This document shows, one piece after another, positions 18,401 through 24,702 of a DNA stretch of 51,810 nt (within the stretch, counting starts at the first letter, position 1; every line of letters begins with the position of its first letter). Position numbers and translations under genes: made by a program. The DNA comes from Kiritimatiellota bacterium (GTDB lineage: Bacteria; Verrucomicrobiota; Kiritimatiellia; RFP12; UBA1067): NCBI GenBank assembly GCA_009778475.1, contig WRJS01000009.1, forward strand, positions 1 through 51,810. The letters run 5' to 3'. A model generated the notes under the pieces. It searched no databases. It saw nothing but the letters and a program-made list of their open reading frames with translations, and was not told the DNA's origin.

Positions 18401-19224
18401 CGCTGATGGAGACGGATAATCATCCGTCTCTACCGAGGGGATACGTCTCCCTCACCGTCGGCAATCTCGGCTCCGTTAAATACGCGGGTCTCCTCTCCGA
18501 CGGCACGAAGGTGTCGGGCAGCGGCAAGCTGCTGGACGGGCTGAGTGAAGAGACGGATAATCATCCGTCTCTACTGGCCGTCGCGCTGTTCAGGCCGCTG
18601 TACTCGAAGAAAGGCTTCATCGGCGGCCTGCTGTGGATCGATGCCGACACCCAGCAGGTTCTCGTGGACACGGATTATGATTGGCTCGTGGACTGGGTTT
18701 ACGCAGACCCGCAGAAGGTTCCGTTCGCGTATGCGCTGGACGTGCTGGGCGGGTATTTCGGCAACGGTACGACCGCCGTCCCCGCACCCTCCGGGCTGTC
18801 CTTCAGCGCATTTGTAGAGACGGATGATTATCCGTCTCTCCCGAACATAATCGGCGGCCGCTGGATTGAGGAGGCGTTCCCGCTAGGGCTGCTCGCGACC
18901 CCCAGCGGACTGAAACTCTCCATCGACAAAGGCGCCGCGCCCAAGAAGCCCAAGGGCGAGGACGCATACGACTACGAGGCGGTGCGCGACCGCAACCCCG
19001 CCCTCGCGACGCTCTCCTACACCGCCAAGACGGGCGTGTTCAAGGGCAAGTTCAACCTCTACTACGACGGCCTCAACGCGAAGGGCGCACTCCAGCACAA
19101 GGCCGTCAGCGTCCCCTACGCGGGCCTGATGATACCGCACGAGGGCGCCCTCATCGGTCTCGGCACCGGCACCGCGACCGTCAACAAGCGGAAACATGGG
19201 ATTCCCGTGTTTCTGGGGAATTAG
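15430..19224 (+). CDS. Large secreted InlB-repeat / beta-helix (choice-of-anchor Q type) surface protein
   Basis: 1264 residues. A short N-terminal hydrophobic segment (ALFWMAAYAQAAVSAVAV) is a likely signal peptide. Two InlB (Listeria-Bacteroides) repeats span about 376-517 (VTFDAQGGEVSP, GHTFEGWALDG; YTVTFNGNGG, GYAFAGWADAANGGEW). A right-handed beta-helix domain follows from about 520, opening WYVDADRPDDSGSG, with about six 21-22 residue coils (LNNCVLTGNTAT, DGGGAF) at 622-754. DPLFVDAANGDFRLQAGSPC at about 780 marks the choice-of-anchor Q type end of the helix. The C-terminal 430 residues are unassigned beta-rich sequence. Three copies of palindromic element A are read in frame (about 994, 1041 and 1129). 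A strong GAGAGGAGG site precedes the ATG. The stop TAG sits in an AATTAGGAAT unit. Likely an extracellular adhesin-like protein; function not known. Confidence 0.85.
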   Translation: MNVFRNVALFWMAAYAQAAVSAVAVTSQLEESRILLFDDYALTNNAPPTWVHEGAALYNPMTAGLLPCSNHYHRTGWVFLNCRMGQRYPSPPAMYIPPQMSMNYIPSVLTTNYSAHLMNTLDAAICSPIFTNGIGTVYFEAINSVYISQVYSPEFAVDIATNMIGGMELSGDMTDANVDWQFAFSKTLEALTPNDFIRVAEKFDISQPAALRIRRANIFGPAIDNQHICIDNIRVSPSAANIVLSDIDAVVDSGGTFVACDVSNASGAPTPTDHTTREVQLCYRWFSPTATGAWQQASMAYQPATGTDGDGERWETAGIPFTPASVLEYYFVVSRDTIYQSPDYTEQGYAYAPETGVRYPAGGGTFWQTGGDVIVSVTFDAQGGEVSPTGMSVTVSLPYGMLPTPVKAGHTFEGWALDGAPVTETTTVTAATNHTLTAGWAEDTYSYTVTFNGNGGMPDLTNITQTAGSPYVFPSPHPTREGYAFAGWADAANGGEWVSTNAPITGISDHTLYAQWNQIPLSGTTWYVDADRPDDSGSGLTWATAKQTIQAAINISAGDNTIIVTNGVYAPITTDNKAITIISVNGAEHTVIDGGGTNRCAMLGGYTNTILMGFTLRNGWATSHGGGAFGGTLSNCTLTNNTTTSYGGGAIYSTLNNCMLTGNTATRGGGTCGGNTLNNCVLTGNTATQDGGGAFDATLNNCVLTGNKAGDGGGASKSTLNNCTVTGNRANLGGGTYQGTVKNCIVWGNLTTGGVPSNYSSYCTYTYSCTFLLPDGEGNTDADPLFVDAANGDFRLQAGSPCIDTGSNDYADWEFDFDGNPRIRNGTVDMGAYEYQGEPQTPDPDPYLSDPEDAEDAAPLLITTAYDGFLYDTNNTVRGTVTLKATAKVKADKKTGIATTNWTVSAKAVMQAASVSFSGKPVGVLEHFDVTTKNGERLDVFMQGDRFFGTVSGGKVGGTFTVDGARAVFADKKDEGAKKRLDEFRGVYNVALMETDNHPSLPRGYVSLTVGNLGSVKYAGLLSDGTKVSGSGKLLDGLSEETDNHPSLLAVALFRPLYSKKGFIGGLLWIDADTQQVLVDTDYDWLVDWVYADPQKVPFAYALDVLGGYFGNGTTAVPAPSGLSFSAFVETDDYPSLPNIIGGRWIEEAFPLGLLATPSGLKLSIDKGAAPKKPKGEDAYDYEAVRDRNPALATLSYTAKTGVFKGKFNLYYDGLNAKGALQHKAVSVPYAGLMIPHEGALIGLGTGTATVNKRKHGIPVFLGN
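17302..17690 (+). repeat. Tandem 63-66 bp coding repeats of the beta-helix
   Basis: Five to six in-frame units coding LNNC-x-LTGN-x-A-x-GGG with small insertions. The DNA units are alike (ACGTTGAACAACTG, TTGACGGGTAACA), so copy number may change by slippage or recombination. Confidence 0.85.
18409..18433 (+). repeat. In-frame palindromic element A, copy 3
   Basis: Same 25-bp palindrome as upstream of mreD. It is translated as ETDNHPSL within the 1264-residue protein. Confidence 0.92.
18550..18574 (+). repeat. In-frame palindromic element A, copy 4
   Basis: 25 bp identical to the copy at 18409-18433 and read in the same frame as ETDNHPSL. Confidence 0.92.
18814..18840 (-). repeat. In-frame palindromic element A, copy 5, inverted
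   Basis: Reverse orientation of the element (centre GATGATTAT instead of GATAATCAT). Because it is palindromic, the same frame still reads ETDDYPSL. Confidence 0.9.
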
Positions 19225-19400
19225 GAATCGCTGGGAGCGCAAGGCTTCCGCCTTGCAAGAGGAATGAGGGGCGGGGGACTACGGGACTACAGGACTACGG
19301 TGGGGACTTAGCGGGACATAGGGGAAATACACCTTTGTCCCCTTGGTCTTCCATGTCCCCTCACGTCTCCCCTGCGTCCCCTTTACGGGCGATGGCAATC
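19225..19400. other. Spacer after the surface protein gene
   Basis: A hairpin GCAAGGC-TTCC-GCCTTGC at about 19237-19254 follows the stop. Then come GGGACTAC tandem units (about 19274-19300) and a GTCCCCTT-rich stretch. No gene seen. Confidence 0.6.
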
Positions 19401-19437
19401 AAAAAAGGAGGACGGGCAAGAATGCCTGTCCTCCTTT
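19401..19437 (-). terminator. Rho-independent terminator of the DUF1080 gene
   Basis: On the minus strand a 15-bp stem (AAAGGAGGACAGGCA with one G.T pair, 4-base loop) is followed by TTTTTT, about 16 bp after the stop at 19453. The core GGCAAGAATGCC resembles palindromic element B, so a repeat may have been recruited as terminator. Confidence 0.85.
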
Positions 19438-19452
19438 CTGCACTTCCAGGAC

Positions 19453-20469
19453 TTATTTCACGATCGGGGTCAGCACCATGTTGCGGTAGCTGACGTCCGT
19501 GTGGTCGCCTTGCAGGTAGATGGGGCCGGGGATGAACTCGTCGGACGTGATCGCGCCGCCAGTGCAGCCCAGCACGGGCTGGTTGTCGATAATCTTCTGC
19601 CCGTTGAGGATGACGGTGACGTGGCGGTCGCAGAGGGTGATGTCCACGGTCTGCCACTCGCCGGCGGGCTTCTCGGCCGCGACGGTCGGGGTGATGCGCC
19701 CGTAGAGCGCGCCCATGTTGTGGCAGTCCACGCCCCTGCCGTGGGTGTCGGCCATCTGTATCTCGTAGATGCCGCGCAGGTAGATGCCGCTGTTGCCGTT
19801 CTTGGCCATGTTGACCTCGGTCTTCAGGTTGAAGTCCTCGAAATTCTTGGCCACGGTGCGCAGGTTCGTGCCGTGCTTGTTCTTGCCGTCCTCGCCGACC
19901 ACGCTGTTGGAGAGCACGCCGTCCTTCAGGCTCCAGCCGTTGAACGCGTTGCTCATGACCTCCCACACGCCGTCGAGGCTCGCCATGCCCTTGTCCACGA
20001 GCTTGATGGGCGTGCCGAACTTGAGCTTCGCCAGATCCGGCTTCGGCGGGATGGCGGGGATTTTCTTTCCGGCGAACTTCTCGTTGTTGACCTCTTTGCC
20101 GTCTTCCTCAAGGATGATCTTAACGAACGAGATCTTGTCGCCGTCCACGGTGGCGGTGATGGTCTCGAAGCGTTTGGCGTCCTGGCCGTCGCGCTTGAAC
20201 TTGTGGGTGCGCGTGAGCACGAGCGCGCCATCCTTGACGGATGTCGTCTCGAGGTTGAACGGGCTGCCGCCGCCCCACAGGAGGCTGCTGGACAGCTTGC
20301 CGTCCGCCCCCTGCTCGACGCCCAGCCACCCGGCCCCGCCGCCCGGCAGGGTCAGCGCCCAGCGCGCGACGTAGGGCTTGGCCGCGTCTTGCGCGTGTAG
20401 CGGTGCGGCCGCGAAGATGAGACTTGCGGCCGTGATGCCGCAACCGACGATGCGTGATGATGCTCTCAT
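19453..20469 (-). CDS. Secreted DUF1080 (3-keto-disaccharide hydrolase type) protein
   Basis: 338 residues from the ATG at 20469, giving a clean signal peptide (GITAASLIFAAAPLHAQ) with AGGAGAACAGGA upstream; an earlier ATG at 20511 would spoil the signal. The N-terminal half (about 25-140) is a separate beta domain. The C-terminal half (about 170-338) is a DUF1080 concanavalin-like fold, with NGWSLKDGVLSN, NSGIYLRGIYEIQMADTHGR, GEWQTVDITLCDRHVTVILNG and DHTDVSYRNMVLTPI. Some DUF1080 proteins hydrolyse 3-keto-glycosides made by Gfo/Idh/MocA oxidoreductases. Such an oxidoreductase lies 53 bp upstream, so the pair may act together in the periplasm. Confidence 0.85.
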   Translation of the reverse strand: MRASSRIVGCGITAASLIFAAAPLHAQDAAKPYVARWALTLPGGGAGWLGVEQGADGKLSSSLLWGGGSPFNLETTSVKDGALVLTRTHKFKRDGQDAKRFETITATVDGDKISFVKIILEEDGKEVNNEKFAGKKIPAIPPKPDLAKLKFGTPIKLVDKGMASLDGVWEVMSNAFNGWSLKDGVLSNSVVGEDGKNKHGTNLRTVAKNFEDFNLKTEVNMAKNGNSGIYLRGIYEIQMADTHGRGVDCHNMGALYGRITPTVAAEKPAGEWQTVDITLCDRHVTVILNGQKIIDNQPVLGCTGGAITSDEFIPGPIYLQGDHTDVSYRNMVLTPIVK

Positions 20470-20522
20470 GACAGTTTTCCTGTTCTCCTTTTCGTTGTTA
20501 AGGCTGGCCACCCGGCCGCCCG

Positions 20523-21887
20523 TCAGATTTCCCAGCCGCTACGCACTAGCGGTTTGAGAAGGTTGTTCGCCGCGTCGCTGTTCGTGAAGCGGCCGGCCTT
20601 GGCGTCCCACTTCAGCTCGCCGTCGATCTGCTGCGAGATGCACCCGAGCAGGACGAGCTCCGTGAGCGGCACGGAATGGTCGTAGTCCGACAGCGGGCGC
20701 GCCCCGCCGCGGATGGCCTCGGCGAAGTCCCAGTGGTGGTTCTTCACGCGCGGCAGGGTCTGCGGCAAATCCTTGGTGGCGGCGTGCTGGGCGATGCCCC
20801 GGAACTTCTCCTCGTCCGCGAGCGAGACCGCGCCGTTGGCGAACATCGCGGCGTTGCCGACGATGACGGTGCCGCCGACCTTGTCGCCGAAGTTGGCCTT
20901 GACTTTGGCGGGGAGCATGTCGGGGTCGGGCCGCGTGTCGCCGTCGTGCCAGTAGATGGTGACGGGCTTGTCCTGTCCGGCGCGCTTGGCCACGACCTTG
21001 ACCGTGGTGGCGGCGGGGTAGGTCTCACGGAACTTCGGCGTGCTCTTGATGGTCTGGGCGGTCAGCACCTCGCGCAGGTCCAGGCCGCGGAAGAAGAAGC
21101 TCATGCCGTGGCAGGCGATGTCGCCCATCGCGCCCGTCCCGAAGTCGAACCAGCCGCGCCACTTGAACGGGTGGTACACATCCTTCTTGAAGGGGCGCAC
21201 GGGCGCGACGCCGATGAAGCCGTCCCAGTTCAACCCCTCGGGGAGGGGGTCCTCGCCCTCGGGGCGGTCCAGCCCCTGCGGCCAGATGGGGCGGTCGGTG
21301 CTGATGAAAATGTCGGACACCTCGCCGAGGATGCCGGACTGCAAAATCTCGATGTTGCGGCGCTGCCCGTCCGTGCCGTTGCCGTTGTTGCCCATCTGCG
21401 TGAACACGCCGCAGGCCTTCGCGACCTCCCCGAAGCGGCGGCACTCCCACACCGTGCGCACGAGCGGCTTCTCGACATAGACGTGGCACCCCTGCTTCAT
21501 CGCCGCGATCGCGCACGCCGCGTGCATGTGGTCCGGCGTGGACACGACCACCGCGTCGAGGTCCTTCTCCTTCGCCAGCATCTCGCGCCAGTCCTGATAC
21601 GCGCGCACCTCCGGGCAACGCTCCTTGACCTTGTTGACCGAGCCGTTCAGGCGGCCCCTGTCAATGTCGCACAGCGCGACGATGTTCTCCTCCAGCGCGT
21701 GGAACTCGTTGAGGTTATCGCTTCCGCGCCCCCCCGAGCCGATGAACGCCATGTTGAGTTTCTCGCCCGCCTTGCGGAGGCGCGGCGCGCGCGACGGCGT
21801 GATGCCCGTCTGCGCCAAACCCGTCATCGCCGCGGCCCCTGTCGCCGCGCTGATCTCCAGAAACGTCCTGCGTGTGACTCTCTTCAT
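20523..21887 (-). CDS. TAT-exported Gfo/Idh/MocA family oxidoreductase
   Basis: 454 residues from the ATG at 21887, preceded by GGGAGGCAAGA. The N-terminus KRVTRRTFLEISAATGAAAM is a twin-arginine signal. The Rossmann fold follows (NMAFIGSGGRGSDNL), with ALCDID, VVVSTPDHMHA and the catalytic-lysine motif VYVEKPLVRT. The C-terminal half is the usual alpha/beta substrate domain (GTGAMGDIACHGM, HWDFAEAIRGGARP). Such enzymes oxidise or reduce sugars with bound NAD(P); 3-dehydrogenation of glycosides is one possibility given the DUF1080 neighbour. Substrate is not determinable here. Confidence 0.9.
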   Translation of the reverse strand: MKRVTRRTFLEISAATGAAAMTGLAQTGITPSRAPRLRKAGEKLNMAFIGSGGRGSDNLNEFHALEENIVALCDIDRGRLNGSVNKVKERCPEVRAYQDWREMLAKEKDLDAVVVSTPDHMHAACAIAAMKQGCHVYVEKPLVRTVWECRRFGEVAKACGVFTQMGNNGNGTDGQRRNIEILQSGILGEVSDIFISTDRPIWPQGLDRPEGEDPLPEGLNWDGFIGVAPVRPFKKDVYHPFKWRGWFDFGTGAMGDIACHGMSFFFRGLDLREVLTAQTIKSTPKFRETYPAATTVKVVAKRAGQDKPVTIYWHDGDTRPDPDMLPAKVKANFGDKVGGTVIVGNAAMFANGAVSLADEEKFRGIAQHAATKDLPQTLPRVKNHHWDFAEAIRGGARPLSDYDHSVPLTELVLLGCISQQIDGELKWDAKAGRFTNSDAANNLLKPLVRSGWEI

Positions 21888-22036
21888 TCTTGCCTCCCTT
21901 TTACGAATGTAAGTTTCAAGTTTACACCGTTCCGCCCGCGATTGCAACAGGAATGAAAAGGGCGCAGGAAAATTTTTTTGGCGATGAAGCGTTATTTCGA
22001 GTCGAATCGGTTTGAATCGAGGTAACGTCTCATCCT

Positions 22037-23029
22037 TCATTTCTCATGCTTCATTTCGACGTTGTCGAAGAAGGCGGTGGAGAGGCGGTCGGCGTGGGAG
22101 CAGAGGGCGAGGCCGAGGAGGATTTCCGCGTCGGCGGGGAGGTCGGATTCGGCGACTTTCGTCCAGAGCGTCCCGTCGGGGGAGGCGTAGCCGATGAGTT
22201 TACCGCCGCGCCGCTCGAGCTTGTGCCATGCGGATTTGTGCGTGCCGACCTGCCCGCATTCGCCCGCGGGGTCGGTGCGCCAGTTGAAGGGTGAGGAGCC
22301 GGTGCTTTGCCCCATGAACGCCATGGGCGCGGATTCATCTTCGCTGAGCCGCGCCATGATGCCGGCCTTCATGTATTGGTGCGTCTCGTCGTAATGCAGG
22401 ACGCGGGCGGTGAGCGTGGCGTCGCCTTTGACTTTCTTGTAGAGGAAGCGCAGGCCGTCCTTGGGACCCCAGATGTCGTGACCGCCGCCCGTGATCGCGA
22501 AGAGCGTGCCGTCTTTCGTCGCGAGGCTGCCGCCCTTGCCCGCGCCTGTGCCGATGCCGGTGTCCGTCCAGCCCGCGGGCGCTTCGCCAGCCTCGGCGAT
22601 GAACGTGACGGGCGCGGAGAAGGGGCTTTCGTGTTGCGCGTTTTTGGCGCGGGCGCGGTAGGCGTAACGCTCGCCCGGCCTCACGCTGGTGTCGACGGCT
22701 CGCGGGGACGCTCGCCCTCCAGGCAGCGGCTTGAACGCGCCGCCGTTGTCGGCGCGTTCGATGAGGTAGAAGTCCGCGCCGTCGGTCTCGACGAAATCGA
22801 TGACGGCGCGGTTGCCCAGGCCGAACACGCGCCCGCGTCTGGCGTTGACGTTCCAGAGGCACTGGAGCATGATCCTCTGGCCTTCGGTGAAGTGTCTCAC
22901 CGGCGCGTGATGGAGGCGTGGTTCTCTCACGGGGGCATCCCTTGCTTTGGTTTGTCTGGAAGCATCATTGATAAGGCAAACGCCTCCGTTTTTCAAGCCT
23001 TTTTCCTTCCCGTTCTCGGGGTGGTTCAT
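22037..23029 (-). CDS. Fibronectin-III-like plus DUF1349-like carbohydrate-binding fragment, probably truncated at its 5' end
   Basis: 330 residues. About 55-145 looks like a fibronectin-III domain (VIDFVETDGADFYLIERADN, ERYAYRARAKN). About 150-328 is a concanavalin-like module (GWTDTGIGTGAGKGGS, ITGGGHDIWG, GLRFLYKKVKGDATLTARV, QYMKAGIMARLSED) often attached to sugar-active or secreted proteins. There is no signal peptide and the first 50 residues look unlike a natural N-terminus, so I think this is the 3' remnant of a longer secreted protein. Palindromic element C is read in frame as GGRASPRA at about residue 103-111. Lies on the same strand as the Gfo/Idh/MocA gene. Confidence 0.6.
   Translation of the reverse strand: MNHPENGKEKGLKNGGVCLINDASRQTKARDAPVREPRLHHAPVRHFTEGQRIMLQCLWNVNARRGRVFGLGNRAVIDFVETDGADFYLIERADNGGAFKPLPGGRASPRAVDTSVRPGERYAYRARAKNAQHESPFSAPVTFIAEAGEAPAGWTDTGIGTGAGKGGSLATKDGTLFAITGGGHDIWGPKDGLRFLYKKVKGDATLTARVLHYDETHQYMKAGIMARLSEDESAPMAFMGQSTGSSPFNWRTDPAGECGQVGTHKSAWHKLERRGGKLIGYASPDGTLWTKVAESDLPADAEILLGLALCSHADRLSTAFFDNVEMKHEK
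22697..22721. repeat. Palindromic element C, copy 1, in frame in the DUF1349-like gene
   Basis: 25 bp with arms GGCTCGCGGGGACG and CTCGCCCTCCA. It is identical to 26681-26705 and, in reverse complement, to 51716-51740. Confidence 0.9.
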
Positions 23030-23131
23030 TTAATGTTGCAGTTTGCATGAAAAACGTCTCGTCTTGGCGAGGGGGATGCGGTAATATAAAAAACAAAACC
23101 TCTCCGAAGGGGGAAGGGGCGGAGGAATTAT

Positions 23132-23698
23132 ATGGGGAAAGGCAGCGCAATCAGACTGAGTAAACACAGAAGGGCGATGAGGAAGGTTGAGAAATTGACC
23201 GACCAAAAGACGCTGGCGGACATCGCGAGAAACGCCAAGGACGAATATGTGCGCAAGGCAGCGGTCGAGAAGCTGAAAGACCAAGGGGTGCTGGCGGACG
23301 TCGTCCAGAAAGACGGGGACTGGGTGGTAATTATGGCGGCGGTGGAGCGGCTGGATGACCAAGGGGTGCTGGCGGTCGTTGCGAAAAATGACGGGAGTTG
23401 CGATATGCGTATGGCGGCAGCGGACAAGCTGGACGATAAAGCCCTTGCGCAAGAGGTGTATACGGTCGTTGCGAAAAGTGACGCGGATAAATGGAGGCGC
23501 AGGGAGGCGGTTTTGAGACTGACTAATCAGAGGGTGTTGACTGGTATTGCAAATAGTGGTGATATGGCGGGATATCGGTATGAGTGGAGAGAAAGGACAT
23601 TTGACTCTTATTTGGGTACTACTGAATACGAAACCCATACCCTAGACCTTCGTGATGTAGCGCGTGGAAGGCTGGCAGAACTAAAACTGCGGAGATAA
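23132..23698 (+). CDS. HEAT-like repeat protein
   Basis: 188 residues, no signal peptide. Four to five helical repeats of about 25 residues share the pattern VEKL-x-DQ-x-VLA-x-VA-x-(N/S)D and end in RKAA or MRMAA (for instance KLKDQGVLADVVQKDGDW, RLDDQGVLAVVAKNDGS). Such repeats usually mediate protein contacts. A GGAGG site precedes the ATG. The region is less GC-rich than the neighbours, as is the following toxin-antitoxin pair, suggesting accessory DNA. Function unknown. Confidence 0.75.
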   Translation: MGKGSAIRLSKHRRAMRKVEKLTDQKTLADIARNAKDEYVRKAAVEKLKDQGVLADVVQKDGDWVVIMAAVERLDDQGVLAVVAKNDGSCDMRMAAADKLDDKALAQEVYTVVAKSDADKWRRREAVLRLTNQRVLTGIANSGDMAGYRYEWRERTFDSYLGTTEYETHTLDLRDVARGRLAELKLRR

Positions 23699-23792
23699 CA
23701 GGTGTTTTCAAGGGGCTTGAGTATCTGAACGACACCGACTCCTCCGAATGGGCAAATATGCAAGGTTTGGGGGTGAGACACCCCTCGGTGTC

Positions 23793-24221
23793 TCACTCGC
23801 TGATGATCAGCTTAACCAACTGGATGCCGGAGACGACCGTCACGCCGCAAATTTTCCTGCCGTAGAACTTCCCGAAATGCGCCTTGTCGCCTGTCCAAAG
23901 ATGAGTGCACCGCGCACCGATCGCCCCGGCGAGGATGGGTATGTCCTTCTCCGCGCATTCAACGCCCACGGGCATCACAAAGGCATCGACGATTGTCACC
24001 GCATTCCGTAACACGTCAAGGTCATTCAGGCGATGAGGGCATTTTCTTGTCATGTTGCGCCGTACTTCCGCCCATGCGTAAGAGCTGGTTACTGCTTCAT
24101 GGTTTAGCTGGATGAGCGTCCTAAAAGTGTTCGCTGTCCTGCTCTGTAAATCCGAAGCGGAAAACAGGATGTTGGCATCGAGAAAGACTCTCATTCTCGC
24201 ATTATCTATGCGATACATCAT
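23793..24221 (-). CDS. PIN-domain toxin of a type II toxin-antitoxin pair
   Basis: 142 residues. The PIN nuclease acidic residues are visible: D15 in RVFLDANILFSA, E52 in YAWAEVRRN, and the Asp pair in AEKDIPIL and LWTGDKAHF. The predicted activity is RNA cleavage. The start ATG at 24221 overlaps the antitoxin stop (ATGA); ATGs at 24218 and 24194 are alternatives. The antitoxin lies directly upstream, the normal VapBC order. Confidence 0.85.
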   Translation of the reverse strand: MMYRIDNARMRVFLDANILFSASDLQSRTANTFRTLIQLNHEAVTSSYAWAEVRRNMTRKCPHRLNDLDVLRNAVTIVDAFVMPVGVECAEKDIPILAGAIGARCTHLWTGDKAHFGKFYGRKICGVTVVSGIQLVKLIISE

Positions 24222-24532
24222 GCCTTTTTCTTCTTTGCCCGATAGGGCGTTTTCTTTTCGCGAATGCTCCATGTTTTGGGGTCGTACTCCCATCCTTTCT
24301 TTTCATGGAACTTGTCGAGCAGGATACCCATGGCTTCCTCGTCCTCCTGAAACTCGGCGATCCGTTCGTCGGTGTAGATTTCGATGGGGTAGGTCATCGC
24401 GGGTTGCAGCACCACGTCGCCATCGCGGAACGTGTACATGAGCGTGCCGCCGTTGACCACGCCCAGCACGTTGCGCAGGGCTTTCGGGAGCGTCACCGTC
24501 CCTCTTGAGTTAACCTTTAATGTCGTATTCAT
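24218..24532 (-). CDS. AbrB/MazE-type antitoxin
   Basis: 104 residues. The N-terminal swapped-hairpin AbrB domain is clear: TTLKVNSRGTVTLPKALRNV, then LGVVNGGTLMYTFRDGDVVL. The C-terminal tail is charged (EYDPKTWSIREKKTPYR, KKKK) and probably binds and blocks the PIN toxin encoded next. The ATG at 24532 is favoured; no ribosome site precedes it and the best promoter predicts a start within a base or two of it, so the mRNA may be leaderless. Confidence 0.82.
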   Translation of the reverse strand: MNTTLKVNSRGTVTLPKALRNVLGVVNGGTLMYTFRDGDVVLQPAMTYPIEIYTDERIAEFQEDEEAMGILLDKFHEKKGWEYDPKTWSIREKKTPYRAKKKKA

Positions 24533-24539
24533 ATTTTCA

Positions 24540-24568
24540 ACATTACTGAATTTCAGCAGTCGTGTCAA
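24540..24568 (-). promoter_or_regulatory. Promoter and possible operator of the toxin-antitoxin operon
   Basis: On the minus strand, a perfect TTGACA (24568-24563) and TAATGT (24545-24540) are 17 bp apart. The spacer holds an 11-bp palindrome CTGAATTTCAG (24546-24556), well placed for autorepression by the antitoxin. Confidence 0.55.
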
Positions 24569-24702
24569 TGCGGAACAATGATACGCCTCAAAACGCTCTA
24601 GGTTATGACGGAAGGTTATTGATTCTCGCGGGGGAATCGTGTATGCTCTATGTTTCTTTCTGTGGGAAGTGTGCTGAAAGGATGCGAAGGATTTGTTGAT
24701 TT

